The translations under genes were made by a program, and so were the position numbers. From the NCBI GenBank assembly GCA_964573725.1, contig CAZNLJ010000014.1, forward strand, positions 57,521-121,520: a stretch of 64,000 nt of DNA, read 5' to 3'. Source of the DNA: UBA6168 sp964573725 (GTDB lineage: Bacteria > Bacteroidota > Bacteroidia > Chitinophagales > Saprospiraceae). Shown here piece by piece: positions 15,838 to 26,700 of the stretch. Positions within the stretch are counted from its first letter, which is position 1. Each line of letters begins with the position of its first letter. Under the pieces are notes generated by a model, which was not told the DNA's origin, made no database searches, and worked only from the letters and a program-made list of their open reading frames with translations.

Positions 15838-16194
15838 ATGCGCTTCATGAAAACTCTTCTTTTTGTCTTGTTCTTGCTTCCTTTTGTGGCCACGGCCGCT
15901 GAGCATACCGTTCCTCCCGGAAACGGTACGGAAACCTTCAAGGTCCTGGGTAATTGCGGCATGTGCAAACAACGCATCGAAAAGGCCGTGATGGTCAAAG
16001 GTGTAAAATATGCGGTTTGGGACCAGGACACCAAAATGCTCACGGTCAAGTTCAACGACAAGGTGGTCAGCCTGCAGGACCTTCACGAACGGTGTGCGGA
16101 GGCGGGTCATGATACGGCACTGGCGAAAGCGACCGACGATGTGTACAACAATTTGCACGGTTGTTGCCAATACGACAGGGATGCCGGCTTCTGA
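15838..16194 (+). CDS. Exported heavy-metal-associated (HMA) domain protein
   Basis: A 118-residue protein with a cleavable signal peptide (MRFMKTLLFVLFLLPFVATAAEH) and one HMA ferredoxin-like domain. The metal site is GNCGMCKQRIEKAV, a GxCxxC motif shifted to C-G-M-C, followed by YAVWDQDTKMLTVKFND and a second-half helix with HERCAEAGHDT. A terminal Cys pair (HGCCQYD) may add ligands. Such periplasmic HMA proteins bind copper or mercury, and in Bacteroidota they often stand alone near outer-membrane proteins; a putative one follows 114 bases downstream. The frame is open further upstream, but the signal peptide sets the start. Confidence 0.88.
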   Translation: MRFMKTLLFVLFLLPFVATAAEHTVPPGNGTETFKVLGNCGMCKQRIEKAVMVKGVKYAVWDQDTKMLTVKFNDKVVSLQDLHERCAEAGHDTALAKATDDVYNNLHGCCQYDRDAGF

Positions 16195-16308
16195 CGCCGG
16201 AAGGTCCTCCGGATTCCGCCTCGGGCACCGGTCCTGAGGCTATGCCGCCTGCCGACCATCGGCGGCACAGCACGCGGAAAACCGTCGGGCCGATAAATCC
16301 CACTAGTC

Positions 16309-17169
16309 ATGTGCCACACGTTCCGCTGCCTTTGGCTGTTGTGTTGCGGCCTGGCCGCGGGTTTCAGCGGCGAAGCGCAGTCCCCTTCCTACATACTGCC
16401 CCTCCACAGCCATATCCCGGCGGCTTATGGAACCGGATATTTCGGCACGGTATCATTCGGCGGCACGATGCAGTCCAGAAGCCGGCTCAGCGGTGATTTC
16501 ATCAATCCGGATGGGAACGCGATGGTATCGGTCGGACTGGGCGATCCGCAACGGTGGGTCGGTCTGCAGGCCGGTATCAATATCTACGGCTTGTCGAATG
16601 AGCGGGGAGCTCCGGACAATTTGCTGGAAGGAAGTTTGGATTTGCACCTCAATCGGCGCATCACCGATTCCTGGTGGCTGGCCGCCGGCACCATCGACCT
16701 GTTCGGCTGGCAATTGGCACCGGCACATCGTTTCACCAGCAGCTACGTTTCCCTGACCAAGGTATTCTCCCGCGCTCCCCGGGAAGCAGGCGGGCGCTCT
16801 TTCGCCGACAAGATCTACCTCACGGTCGGTGCCGGCAACGGCCGATTCCGGACCGACGGCCGCTATGACCTGACCCGGTCCGGACCTTGGGGCGGATTGC
16901 TGGCAGCTACCGCAGCGCTGACCCCCCGTTGCCATGTCTTTGCGGAATGGAGCGGATACAGCACTACCGCCGGTTGTTTCCTGTCCCCGTTCCGGCAATT
17001 TCCGCTTGTCATCCTGGCCGGCATCGATGATGTGCCGCATGAAAAATGGAAATTCATCCTCGGCGCCGCCCTGGGTTTCCGCTTGGGACAACATCCCGGA
17101 CCTGCCGAGACCCCGGGGCCCGGTTGGTTCCTCCCGGCCTTACCCGCCCCGCAGACCTCCCGGATCTGA
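16309..17169 (+). CDS. Hypothetical exported protein, probable outer-membrane beta-barrel
   Basis: A 286-residue protein with an N-terminal signal sequence ending near GEAQ, followed by short alternating amphipathic strands (GTGYFGTVSFGGTMQ, WVGLQAGINIYGL, LEGSLDLHLNRRI, KIYLTVGAGNGRFR, WKFILGAALGFRLG) separated by turns, as in small outer-membrane barrels. The barrel-like part ends near residue 270 and a proline-rich tail follows. No family is recognised. It is probably co-transcribed with the HMA protein gene 114 bases upstream, which weakly suggests a link to metal handling. Confidence 0.6.
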   Translation: MCHTFRCLWLLCCGLAAGFSGEAQSPSYILPLHSHIPAAYGTGYFGTVSFGGTMQSRSRLSGDFINPDGNAMVSVGLGDPQRWVGLQAGINIYGLSNERGAPDNLLEGSLDLHLNRRITDSWWLAAGTIDLFGWQLAPAHRFTSSYVSLTKVFSRAPREAGGRSFADKIYLTVGAGNGRFRTDGRYDLTRSGPWGGLLAATAALTPRCHVFAEWSGYSTTAGCFLSPFRQFPLVILAGIDDVPHEKWKFILGAALGFRLGQHPGPAETPGPGWFLPALPAPQTSRI

Positions 17170-17239
17170 ACCGCGGAACCGAAGGCCGGCGATTCTCCGC
17201 TTTCATCCTTTTTCCAACTTGCTCCCTTCCCGTTGTCCT

Positions 17240-18506
17240 TCAACGGCCGATTGTCAAGGTCGACGTCGCTTCCGATGTCAAGGTAGCCCCCTCCTCCAAT
17301 TGCAAGGTGTTCCCCACCGCCTGGAAGCCTGCCGAAATGATGACCTCCCCCCATATTGGAATCACCACCTCGTGGCAGAAGGTCGGCGTCGCCAGTAGGC
17401 TCCAGTTCGCCGGATTGCGCCAATCCAAGGGGTCACCGGGCCCCGCCGCCCCGGTCCAGATATTTTGCTGGACGGGTCCGGTGGCGGATACGATCACGTC
17501 CTGCGGCGGATTGGGACAGCTGTACAGGCCTTGTGCATTTACCAGGGCTTGGTATACACCCGACGTGATATTGGGGAAGGTTCCGGAATACTGCCAGGTC
17601 GCACCGCCGTCTATCGAATAAGCGATGGGCGAACCGCCGGCTCCCGTCACCCCCAGCGTAATACTCCCGAGCTGCTGTCCGCAAGCTTCGGGTGTCGCCT
17701 GTATGGTGAGCGGTGGATAGGTGGCGTTCACGGTAACCGTCGTCTGGCAGGCTGCATGGTTCCCGTTTCCGTCGTTCGCGGTCAGGGTCACGGTATTGAC
17801 CCCGACCTCTCCGCAATCGAACTGGGAGGGCGAGACGCCGACCAGGTGCACCGTGCCACAATTATCAGCGGAGGCTGCCGCTTGAAATAGCTGATCGGGT
17901 TGGATATGGGCATTCCCGTCGTTGTCCAGCTGGATGGAGATGGATGTACAGACCAGTACCGGTGCGGTATTGTCCACGACCTGTACCGTCGCCTGGCAAA
18001 TGCTCATGTTGCCATTCCCGTCGGAAACGGTCAGCTGGACCGTATTCCCTCCGATATCGGCACAGGTGAAGGACGAGGGGGATACGCTTCGTTGACCGAT
18101 TCCACAGGCGTCGGAGGAGTTGTTGTCCACCTGCATCGCCGCCAGGAATGCCTGGCCGCCGGCGTCGAGGCTGAGTGTCGCGTTCTTGCAAAGGGCTGTC
18201 GGCGCCACTTGGTCGGTCACGGTCACCTGGGCCATGCAGCTGTCCATGTGGTGGGCCGAATCTTCCACCCGCAGGGTCACCGAAAGGATCCCCTGGTCGG
18301 CACAAGTGAACGTACTCCTGCTCAAACTCAGGGTAAGCACCCCTGCACCGCAGTTGTCCGTACTGTGGTCGTCCACCTGCGCCGGGGTGAGGAGGCCATG
18401 GCCGCTGGCATCCAGGTTCACGGTGGCAGCCTTGCACAAGGCCTGGGGACGCACGGTGTCCTGCACCGTCACCGTCGCCGTACAGCTGCCCGTGTTCCCG
18501 TGCGCG
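17240..18506 (-). CDS. HYR-repeat secreted protein, C-terminal fragment (interrupted by assembly gap)
   Basis: This is the downstream part of the gene whose start is at 20570; the two parts lie on either side of 100 N and in different frames because the placeholder length is arbitrary. The 421 residues contain further ~80-residue HYR-type beta-sandwich repeats, each ending in a pattern such as SFTCADIGGNTVQLTVSDGNGNM followed by SICQATVQV and V.D..AP. The last ~90 residues (NIWTGAAGPGDPLDWRNPANWS, then VGNTLQLEEGATLTSEATSTLTIGR) form a beta-solenoid-like end. No canonical T9SS type A domain is recognisable at this C-terminus, so its attachment route is unclear. Confidence 0.75.
18430..18506. 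repeat. 77-bp direct repeat, copy abutting the assembly gap
   Basis: These 77 bases are identical to 18692-18768. They encode the HGNTGSCTATVTVQDTVRPQALCK part of the HYR repeat on the minus strand. The copy ends exactly at the first N, which explains why assembly stopped here. Confidence 0.95.
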
Positions 18507-18606
18507 NNNNNNNNNNNNNNNNNNNNNNNNNNNNNNNNNNNNNNNNNNNNNNNNNNNNNNNNNNNNNNNNNNNNNNNNNNNNNNNNNNNNNNNNNNNNNN
18601 NNNNNN
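18507..18606. other. Assembly gap (100 N)
   Basis: A run of exactly 100 N, the usual placeholder for a gap of unknown length. It falls inside a tandem-repeat region of the HYR protein. If exactly one repeat bridges it, about 27 codons are missing (from after DACG to before AHGNTGSC, judged from the intact neighbouring unit); whole extra repeats may also be missing. Confidence 0.99.
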
Positions 18607-20570
18607 ATCCCGCAGGCATCCGAAGATTGGTCGTCGATGTCGGCGGCGAGCAGCCCGCGGAATCCGCTGCTGTCGAGGCTCAGGCTGATGTCCTTGCACA
18701 AGGCCTGGGGACGCACGGTGTCCTGCACCGTCACCGTCGCCGTACAGCTGCCCGTGTTCCCGTGCGCGTCCGTCGCCGTCAGCACTACGGTGTTCGGGCC
18801 GATGTCGGCGCAGCCGAAGGTGTGCGGCTCGACGGACAGGCTGTCGATGCCGCAGGCGTCCGCGGAGCCGTCGTCCACGTCCATGGGGACGATATCGACA
18901 GCACCGGAAGGATCCAGCCATGCCGTAAGATGCCTGCAGACCACGACGGGAGGAACGGTATCCACCAAACCGGGGTCTGCATGGTCGAGTAGTCCATTGC
19001 AGTCGTTGTCAATGCCGTCGCAGGACTCCGATGCCGCCGGATGGACGGCCGCATCGGTATCGTCGCAGTCCGAATTGTCCGTCACAAAGCCGGCCGGCGC
19101 CGTGCAACGGAACGTATCCACCGCCGGGTCGCCGTAACCGTCTCCGTCGGCATCCCGGTAGTACCAGATACGAAGCCCCTCATCGACGAGCATGTCGTAA
19201 TCGTTGTCCACGTAGTCGCAGACCTCCAGCAGCCCCACCGAAAAATTTACGGCGATGGTATCGTTGGAGAGGGTGGGATAGCCGCATTCCGCCACCGAGA
19301 AGTCAAAGGTCAGATAGCCTGTCCATGCCGTGTCCAGTCGACTGATTTCAATACGATTGTCCGGATCCTTGGTCAGTCGGACAGGCGCGGCATCCAGTAG
19401 GAAAGGAGACCCGACGCTACCCAGGGTAATGCCGGCCTGAAACGCCAGGCTGTCGGACAGGGTGTAGACCTTGTTTTTTTCGGCGCTGTAAAATTGGAAG
19501 CGGAAATGGTTGGTCAATTGGTTGGAATAGATGGTGAGAAAGTGGAATACGGTTCCGTTGAAGCTGACGGGGGTGCTCACGCCAGCCAGTTGTCCGCCGG
19601 AAAAAGCCGCCAGTATGTCTCCCGGATCCGTGAAAAGGTATCCGGGGGTATGACGGACTTCCGCGACGACATTCATGGCGTAATTGAAAGACAAGGGGTC
19701 AATGGTCCAGTGGTTGGGGGGCGGGTCGTTTCCACCGGCGAAATCGGGACGGATCCGAAAGGCATAGTCCAGACAGCCGCCTTGGTAGCTGTAGTGGATG
19801 AAGTCGTCCAGGTCGAATGCGGCAAAGGATTCCCCGCTGGCAACCGCCTGACTGGGTATGGAATCCCATGTCACCGCATGATAACCGGGGGGACGGGTGA
19901 ACAGTACCAGCCGGGTCGCCTGGTATTGGTTGGAGGTTTGTTCCGTAACCGTGACGAGGACCGTATCCGTACCGGTCCAGCTGGAATCGACCGGCTGCAC
20001 GGTCAAGGTGGATCCCATGACGGTGGTATTCAGGTGGGAGCCGGCGACAGCGCTCCAGACCAGGGGGTCGTCGTCGCCCGGTACCAGGAAGGGACTCAGG
20101 TCCAAGGCGGCGAACGGATGAGGCCGGATGGCCTTTTGTTCCGGGATGGGCAGGAGCGAAACAGGGACGTCGCCGTCGGTCCAGACGGTGAGAAGCTGGG
20201 CGTTGGATACGCTTCCCCAGGTTTGGTTGGCCTGAAAAACAAAGGATTCCTGGATGGGATAAACTTGATTCTCCGCTTGCAGGTAAGCCTGGAGCGTAAG
20301 TGTCTCCCCAATGACCTGGTTGGAATAGACGGAAATCATGTAGAGACCGCCGGAACCGGGGATTGGTTGCCCGACACCCCGCACTTCGCTGCCGACGAAG
20401 ATGGCGATGGTATTGGCCTCGGTCCGAAGGACACCGTCAACGATCAGGCCGGCCATCATCGTTGCGGTGTACTGGTAATTGGTGGGGATCACGAACCAGG
20501 CGGGTGCCTGTGCATGTACACCGTGGGAGAGGAGAAGGAAGAGGGTTGCCGACCGGATGATTCTTTTCAT
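18607..20570 (-). CDS. MopE/HYR-repeat secreted protein, N-terminal part (continues beyond the assembly gap)
   Basis: About 654 codons before the gap. A signal peptide (MKRIIRSATLFLLLSHGVHAQ) fixes the start at 20570. Two copies of a ~105-residue secreted module follow (starting at WFVIP and WTIDP), separated by a cadherin-like stretch (HPFAALDLSPFLVPGDDDP and similar). Next is a MopE-type putative metal-binding motif rich in Asp and Cys (CDYVDNDYDMLVDEG, YYRDADGDGYGD, CDDTDAAVHPAASESCDGIDNDCNG), then the first HYR-like repeats (CGIDSLSVEPHTFGCADIG, HGNTGSCTATVTVQ). The product is an exported surface or matrix protein. It lies 139 bases downstream of the 2282-residue protein gene with which it shares the module, so one operon is likely. 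Confidence 0.85.
18692..18768. repeat. 77-bp direct repeat, intact copy
   Basis: Identical over 77 bases to 18430-18506 on the other side of the assembly gap. The near-perfect nucleotide identity, in a gene whose other HYR units differ clearly, points to recent duplication or gene conversion between adjacent units. Confidence 0.95.
19391..19709 (-). repeat. Shared surface-protein module, copy D
   Basis: Encodes ~106 residues starting WTIDPLSFNYAMN, with a central AAFSGGQLAGV, then FHFLTIYSNQ and a final GSVGSPFLLD. It aligns with copies at 20187-20498, 21001-21321 and 21917-22245. Confidence 0.75.
20187..20498 (-). repeat. Shared surface-protein module, copy C
   Basis: Encodes ~104 residues directly after the signal peptide, starting WFVIPTNYQYTATM, with IAIFVGSEVRGV, MISVYSNQ, and ending SVSNAQLLT. 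It is the most divergent of the four copies. Confidence 0.7.
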
Positions 20571-20709
20571 TCGGATGATGTTAAGGGTACAGGGGCGGGC
20601 CATCTCCTTTCCCCTGCAGGAAGGAGGATACCCCAAGACTTCCGGATGAAGGCAACGGTACCGACCGCCCATGCCGATCCGGGTGGGAGCGACGAAATGT
20701 TTCGCTTCC

Positions 20710-23700
20710 CTATTCCTGCACGACCACCCGCCTCGTGCGGAGGCCCGATCCGGTCTGCAGGGAAAGGATATAGGATCCGGGGACAAGTCCCGCCGTTTCC
20801 AGGTGTACCGTATTCAGTCCGGGCACCGCATTTTGCACGAATTCCCGCACAAGGCGTCCCATATGATCCGAAATACGGAGGGTCACCACTTCGTTGCCAC
20901 GGGTAGGAAAGGCAACCATAAACTGATGGCGGGCTGGATTCGGATAGACCTCGAACCAGGCATCCGAATATGCCGCTTCCACCGCTGTGGGTTCCATCGG
21001 AGTCAGGAGGAAAGGCTGTTCGACCTGTCCGACCACGCCGTCGACCGAAAACGGCAATTGTTCGATGACCGGATGGATTAGCCCGGTCTCCGCATCGAAA
21101 TAGCGGAAGGAAACCGTTTCTCCGTCGGAAGCATTCGAGTATACCGTTAGGAAGAGCAGCCAGGCCTGCAGGGGTTCCACCCAGCTGGCCACGCCGCTTC
21201 CCCGCAGTTCCCCCTCGACGAAAGCACCCACGGCGTCTCCGTCGGCCAGCCGGTTACCGGCCGGACCGACCAAGGCGATAAGATTCATGGAATGTACGTA
21301 GGGCGCGGGATCCACTTGCCAGGGCCCCGTCCCGTTGCGGGCCTGGACTGCAGGGTCGGGAAGTTCGTCCGATCCGCCCGGGTCGTCAGGCAGCAGGTCC
21401 GGGGGATAGACCAGGACACCCGGCGTGCCGACCTTCAGCATATAGCCATTGGGCGGCGCGAGGTAATCGAGGTTGCCGATCCAACCGATGCCTGCCACGT
21501 ATTGGGCGAAGGTGGTCCGGCTTTTCAGGATATCGTTCGACTGGGGCGACAAGGAGGCCAGCGCCTCATTCGGGGTATGTGCATCATTGGGCAGGTAGGC
21601 GATCCAGTTCCAACCCGGGAATACCGGAATGGACACCGTATCCGGCCAGATCCGGCCACCGATGAGGTCGATGGTGTCCGCTGCGGCGGACTGGTACTGG
21701 TACATGCTCCTGAAACCAAGCTGGGTGAGATTTCCGATCCACTGCGAGAGGCCGGCGGCATACTGGCTGAACTGTATCTGACTTTTTATGAGCCCGCCGT
21801 TCGGATGTTGCAGGCTGGCAAGCACATGACCCGTCGCCTTGTCCGGTGCGTCCAGGTTGAAGGAGATCCAATTCCAGCCGACACCCAGGGGAATCTTCCG
21901 GAGGACCAGGTTGTTGGTATGCAGCACCTGGGGTGACAAGGGGTTGCCTACGAACGCGTCGAGGGTGAAGGGAAAGCTTTCCGCCACTTCGCCGTACAAC
22001 AGGCATTCGTCGGCATCCCAAATCCGGAATTCGATTTGCTCCCCGCTCACCGTATTGCTGTATACCGTCAGGAAGGCCAGGTATTCACCGATATCGGCTT
22101 CGTATTCCAACGCCGCCCAGCCCCGAAGCGTACCGTCGACGAAAGCGCCGACCCGGTCCATTTCATCCGTCGAGCGTACGCCTTCGATGTCCAGCTGTAA
22201 GGTGAAGTTCATGGAATAATCGAAGGCGGCGGGATCCAGCTCCCAAAGCGGACCTTTGCACAGTTTCCGCAACTGGACGACCAAGGGTTCGTCCCCTTGC
22301 GCGCCGTTCAGCAGCAGGGTATCCAGGTATTCCCCCCGTGGCAAATCCGCCGCCGCCTTGAATACGACGGCTTGGGACGTACCCGGCGAAAGGGTACCCT
22401 GCAAGGGGAAGACTTCCAACCAGGCCGGTACCTGATCCAGGCTGTAGGCCGCCACTGCGCCGCCGATGTTCTCAATTTCCCGCACCACCGTCAGGGCATC
22501 CCCCTCGTACGCCACCTCCCGGATGTCGTTGCCCGACCATCGCAGCACATTGCGGTTCACATAAAAGGACCAGTCCGCATGGCCGAATTTGTTGCCCGCC
22601 AAATCCTGGACCGAATCCACTTCCACGCGCAGGATTTGGTTCTCGATGAATGCATTGGGCAGGTCCGGAACCACCACGATCTTGTCGTCGCTGCAGCCGA
22701 TGGTCGCCGGCACCAGTTCGCCGGTCTGTTCATGATACAGCCCCACGTTGTTGTTGCCGAGGATGTCGGCAGGCATGACCGACTGGCAGAGTATGGTTTC
22801 ATTGAAACGGATGCTGATTTCGTCCCCCAGGGACAAGACCCCGTCCGCCGGCTCCGGGATACCGAAAATTTCGGGCGGCGAGCGTTCGATCCTGCCTTCG
22901 ATGATGTGGGAGATTCCCGGCGAGAGCGAACTGCCGTAGCATTTTGAAATTGCCCGGATTTCATAAAAGCCGTCGCTCAACCCGCCGGTGTTCCACGCGA
23001 CGTTGGTGAAGACATCCCCCAACAAGGCCACGGGAATCGCTGTGATGTTTATCCAATTACCGGCGCCCCCCTGCCGACGGTATTGCACCCGGATCAGCTC
23101 AAGGTCGGGATCCGCCTTGTCATAGTCGAACAGGGAAACCGTGAGTACGTCGCCACCGGCCGGCGTGACGACCCAGCCATCCTGGGGATAGGCGATATCG
23201 ACCGGGCTGCACGGTTCCAGGAAATGGATATCGAGTTCTATTTCCTTGTAAAACATGGGATCAATCCGGTCGCGGGGCCAGCCCAACCAAACCGCCCGCT
23301 CGAATTCGCATCCGGACCGCAGGGCGATCCGCAGGTTTTCATAGTCGTAGGCGACAGGCCCCCGGGCAACGGCGAGGGTAATGTCCACGCTGCCGAATGG
23401 CGGCACCTGATAGACCGGTGGGTTGGAACCGCCCAGCGGGACACCGTTGGCAAATACCGTCAGGCCGTCCGGATTACTTTCCGGGACCAACTCCAGGATG
23501 TAGAAACCGACATCGCCCGAAGGCGCCGTGTTGCCCAGGGTCACCTGGAAAATCGCCAGGTCGTTCTTCGGCACATTGACCGCCACATTTTGGTCGACGG
23601 AAAGCTGGACTTCCTCCCTGGGTTGGGTGCCGGGCTCCCAGGGACAGACGCTCTGCCCGCTGACCAGGTCGAATACCGGCGTCCCGTAGGCGAGGTCCTT

Positions 23701-26700
23701 TTTTACATGGAGGGTGAAATTATCCAGCCCGTCGTCATCCGCCAATACGTAGGAGACGGTCCGGCTTTGGGTGGCGGTATTGCCGGTACTGGCGCTTTGA
23801 CTGGCCGACAGGCCCATCGTGATGCCGGCCGAGAGCCCGATTCCGTTGATGGTCAACCCGAATTCCTCCGTAAACGCATTGCTGAATTCCAGCTGCCATT
23901 CATGGGCCACCGTCCTGCTCAGCTCGCTGGTGCTGGTCTCCTGATAGGTGACGGTATTGTCGAAGGAAAGGTTCTTCTCGAAGATGGCCTGACTCTTCAG
24001 GGTGGTGTTATGGTCGATGATGGCCTGCCAGCGTTGGGCACTGGCCGTATCCTGGATGGTCAGCAGGTTGGGAATGACGATTTCCCGGATGATCCTTTCG
24101 GAGTAGAGGAAGGTGGTGGCGAAACCGTCGGGAAAGACAAACAGGCCCTTGTCCAGCAGGTAACCGCAGTTGGCGGTATCGAAAAGGAGCTCGTCCGTGA
24201 TACCGAAGATGAAATTCATGGCGCCGCCGACATAGATGTCCCCGCCCATGGCACTGCCGACCACATAGGGGTCGCTGCCGGTGGAAATGGTCTGGGTGGT
24301 GGTCCAACAGGTTTGCGACTCTTGGCTGGTGAGGTTGGTGAAGCTGCTGCTGCCCGCGATGGTGAAATCCGCCGTGGCATCGATTTCGAGCTCCACCTCG
24401 GCACCGAGTCCAACGCTGGTGGTGAGATCGGCCCCCAGCGAGAGCTTCACCTCATTGGAGGCGTTCTCCCCGAAGGCGGCCTGGTAGGACCAGGTCTGGC
24501 AGGTGGTGGATCCGGCTTCCAGGAAGGCGTAGCTCCCGTCGCCCGGCGGGTCGCGCAAGATCAGGGTGGGCAGGGAGGGGGATGTGGAGGCAAAGGTCGC
24601 CTGCCGGGGCCGCCGGCCCAGCACCACGGCATCCGTCAGGGCCGTGGCCTGCTCATAGGCGGCTTGGGCCGTTACCTGGATGCGCTTGCGGAAAGGACTG
24701 AGAATATTCGGTGCCCCGACCCGGAAGCGGTGCGTCAGGCTTCCGGTGGTCATCAAGGTGTCGAACTGTGCCTGGTCGGCCAATTCGTTGTCGATGGTGA
24801 GCATGGCCGTGTCCAGGTAGCATCGCCCGCCGTCGTAGGTCTCGAACACCCGGACGGTCAACTCGCCCGTGTCGGCCATGTTGTACATGGCTTGTCCGCA
24901 CACGTTGGTATCCAGGCTGGACAACTCGACCTGCGGCGGGGCAACATACCGGAAATAGACCGTGTCACCGGCCGGGCCTAAATCCGCCACAAAGCCACCT
25001 TGGTTTTGAAAAAAATTAAATATGAGCGGGTTGGAATGCCAAGTCAAGGCAATGGTCACCGAATCGGGCGGCAAATCCTCCAGGATAAAGGTGCCGTCCC
25101 CTTCCGTCAGGGTCGATTCCCGTTCGAAACAGCCGTCGAGGGTAGCAACCCTGACCTTGGCCACGGCGCCGGCCGGCAGGATCGATTCCCGGCAATGGCC
25201 CCCGGCCACCTGCCCGACGACCTTACGCCGGGTCTGGTTCCGGAACAGGATGCCGGAAACGGGCGCGGAAATAACAGGCAGCTCCCAAAACGCCGGATAA
25301 AAGCTGTGCCCTTCTGATTTCGGACTCAGCACCACCTGGGTCCCCGGCTCGAAATCCACCTCGAAATACCCCGTTTCGTCCGTAAAGACCTGCGGTACCC
25401 AGGACTGCCCGTTGACCAGGATTTCCACTTTTTTCTGAAAACAGGCGGTACCCTCGAAACGCACATGACCGCTTACCGGCACGAGCTGCTGATCGGTGAA
25501 ATCTATCTGGTCCACCCCGGAATTGCCCGGATGCAGGGTAACAAGCCGGGTGGCCGGCGCAAATTCGTGCGGAAGGACCTGGGTGATGGCCGCCACATGG
25601 CACCATCGCGCACCCCGGCGGGTACCTTGTCCGGTCAGGGCCGTTCCCATGTCCCGCAACAGGTCGCCGGACCCTTCGTTCAGGTTGAAATAGGACCGGA
25701 GGGAGGGGGCTGCGACTTCCGTGCCGGTAAGGGCATATGCCTGGATCTTTTCCGGTGACAATGCTCGGTCGAAGAAGGCCACCTCGTCGATCAGCCCGGT
25801 GAAATAATCCTGATGGTTCCCCGCGCCGTCGGACTGGGCACCCAGTTTCCAGGGCAAACCGCCCCAATCGGTCGCCGCGTAGGTCTTTTCGTCGGCGAAC
25901 GCACCATCCTTGTAGTACAACAGCTGAAGGGACCCACCGGCTTTTTGCAGCGTAAATCCCAAATGATGGAATCCGGCCCCCAAGGCCCCCAGCGATTCCG
26001 TGATGCCGCCGATGCGCAGCGCCAGTTCGCCGCCGTCCAGGTAGAGCAGGAACTGCGGATTGCCGGAGGAATCGGACTTGCTGAGCAAGGCCTGTTCCTG
26101 GCTGAAGTCGAAAGCCTGCACGGTTAATGTAACGGTGGCACTGTCGGACAGGGCGAATCCGGTCAGGTCGGCATAGTCGCCATTAACCCCGTTGAACTCG
26201 AGGGATTGGTTGAAGTGGGAGACCTTGGCCGGCTCCGCGGTAAATATCTGCCCGGAACCGTAGTTGACCCCTTCGATCTTGTAATAACCGGCCGGATCCG
26301 TAAGCCCGGAATTGACCACCTGCGGCTTGTCATCCGTCCAGTCCGCCCCACAGTAATACAAGGGCGTCCGCAGCGGCGACCGGTCGAAGGCCTTTTGGCC
26401 GATCCCTTCGTCAAACTTCCAATAGCCGGTCAGCCCCGCCGCATCCGAACCGACGGTCGTGTGCATCAGGGCCTGGATTTCCGTTTGGGACAACTGTCGG
26501 CTGAAAAACCGGAGTTCGTCGAGCTTACCATGGTATGCCCCGGTACCGTCGGCTTTACGCCCCAGGAAGAGCTGGGTGCTGTCGGCACTGACCCCGGCGA
26601 CGGCGGTTTCCGCCAATACGCCGTCCACATAGAGCAACAAGGCGGCTCCGTTGTAGCTGGCCGCCACATAATGCCAGGCATCGGCCTCGTCAACCGGAAA

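Noticed and set aside
17865..18506. Continuation of the N-terminal HYR frame past the assembly gap
   Set aside because: Beyond the N run this frame is out of register (Arg/Gly-rich nonsense); the repeat continues in the other frame, so the apparent frameshift is due to the arbitrary gap length.
17700..19050. Regularly spaced repeats that might suggest a CRISPR array
   Set aside because: The units are ~240-base coding HYR repeats in frame, without short palindromic repeats, spacers or cas genes.
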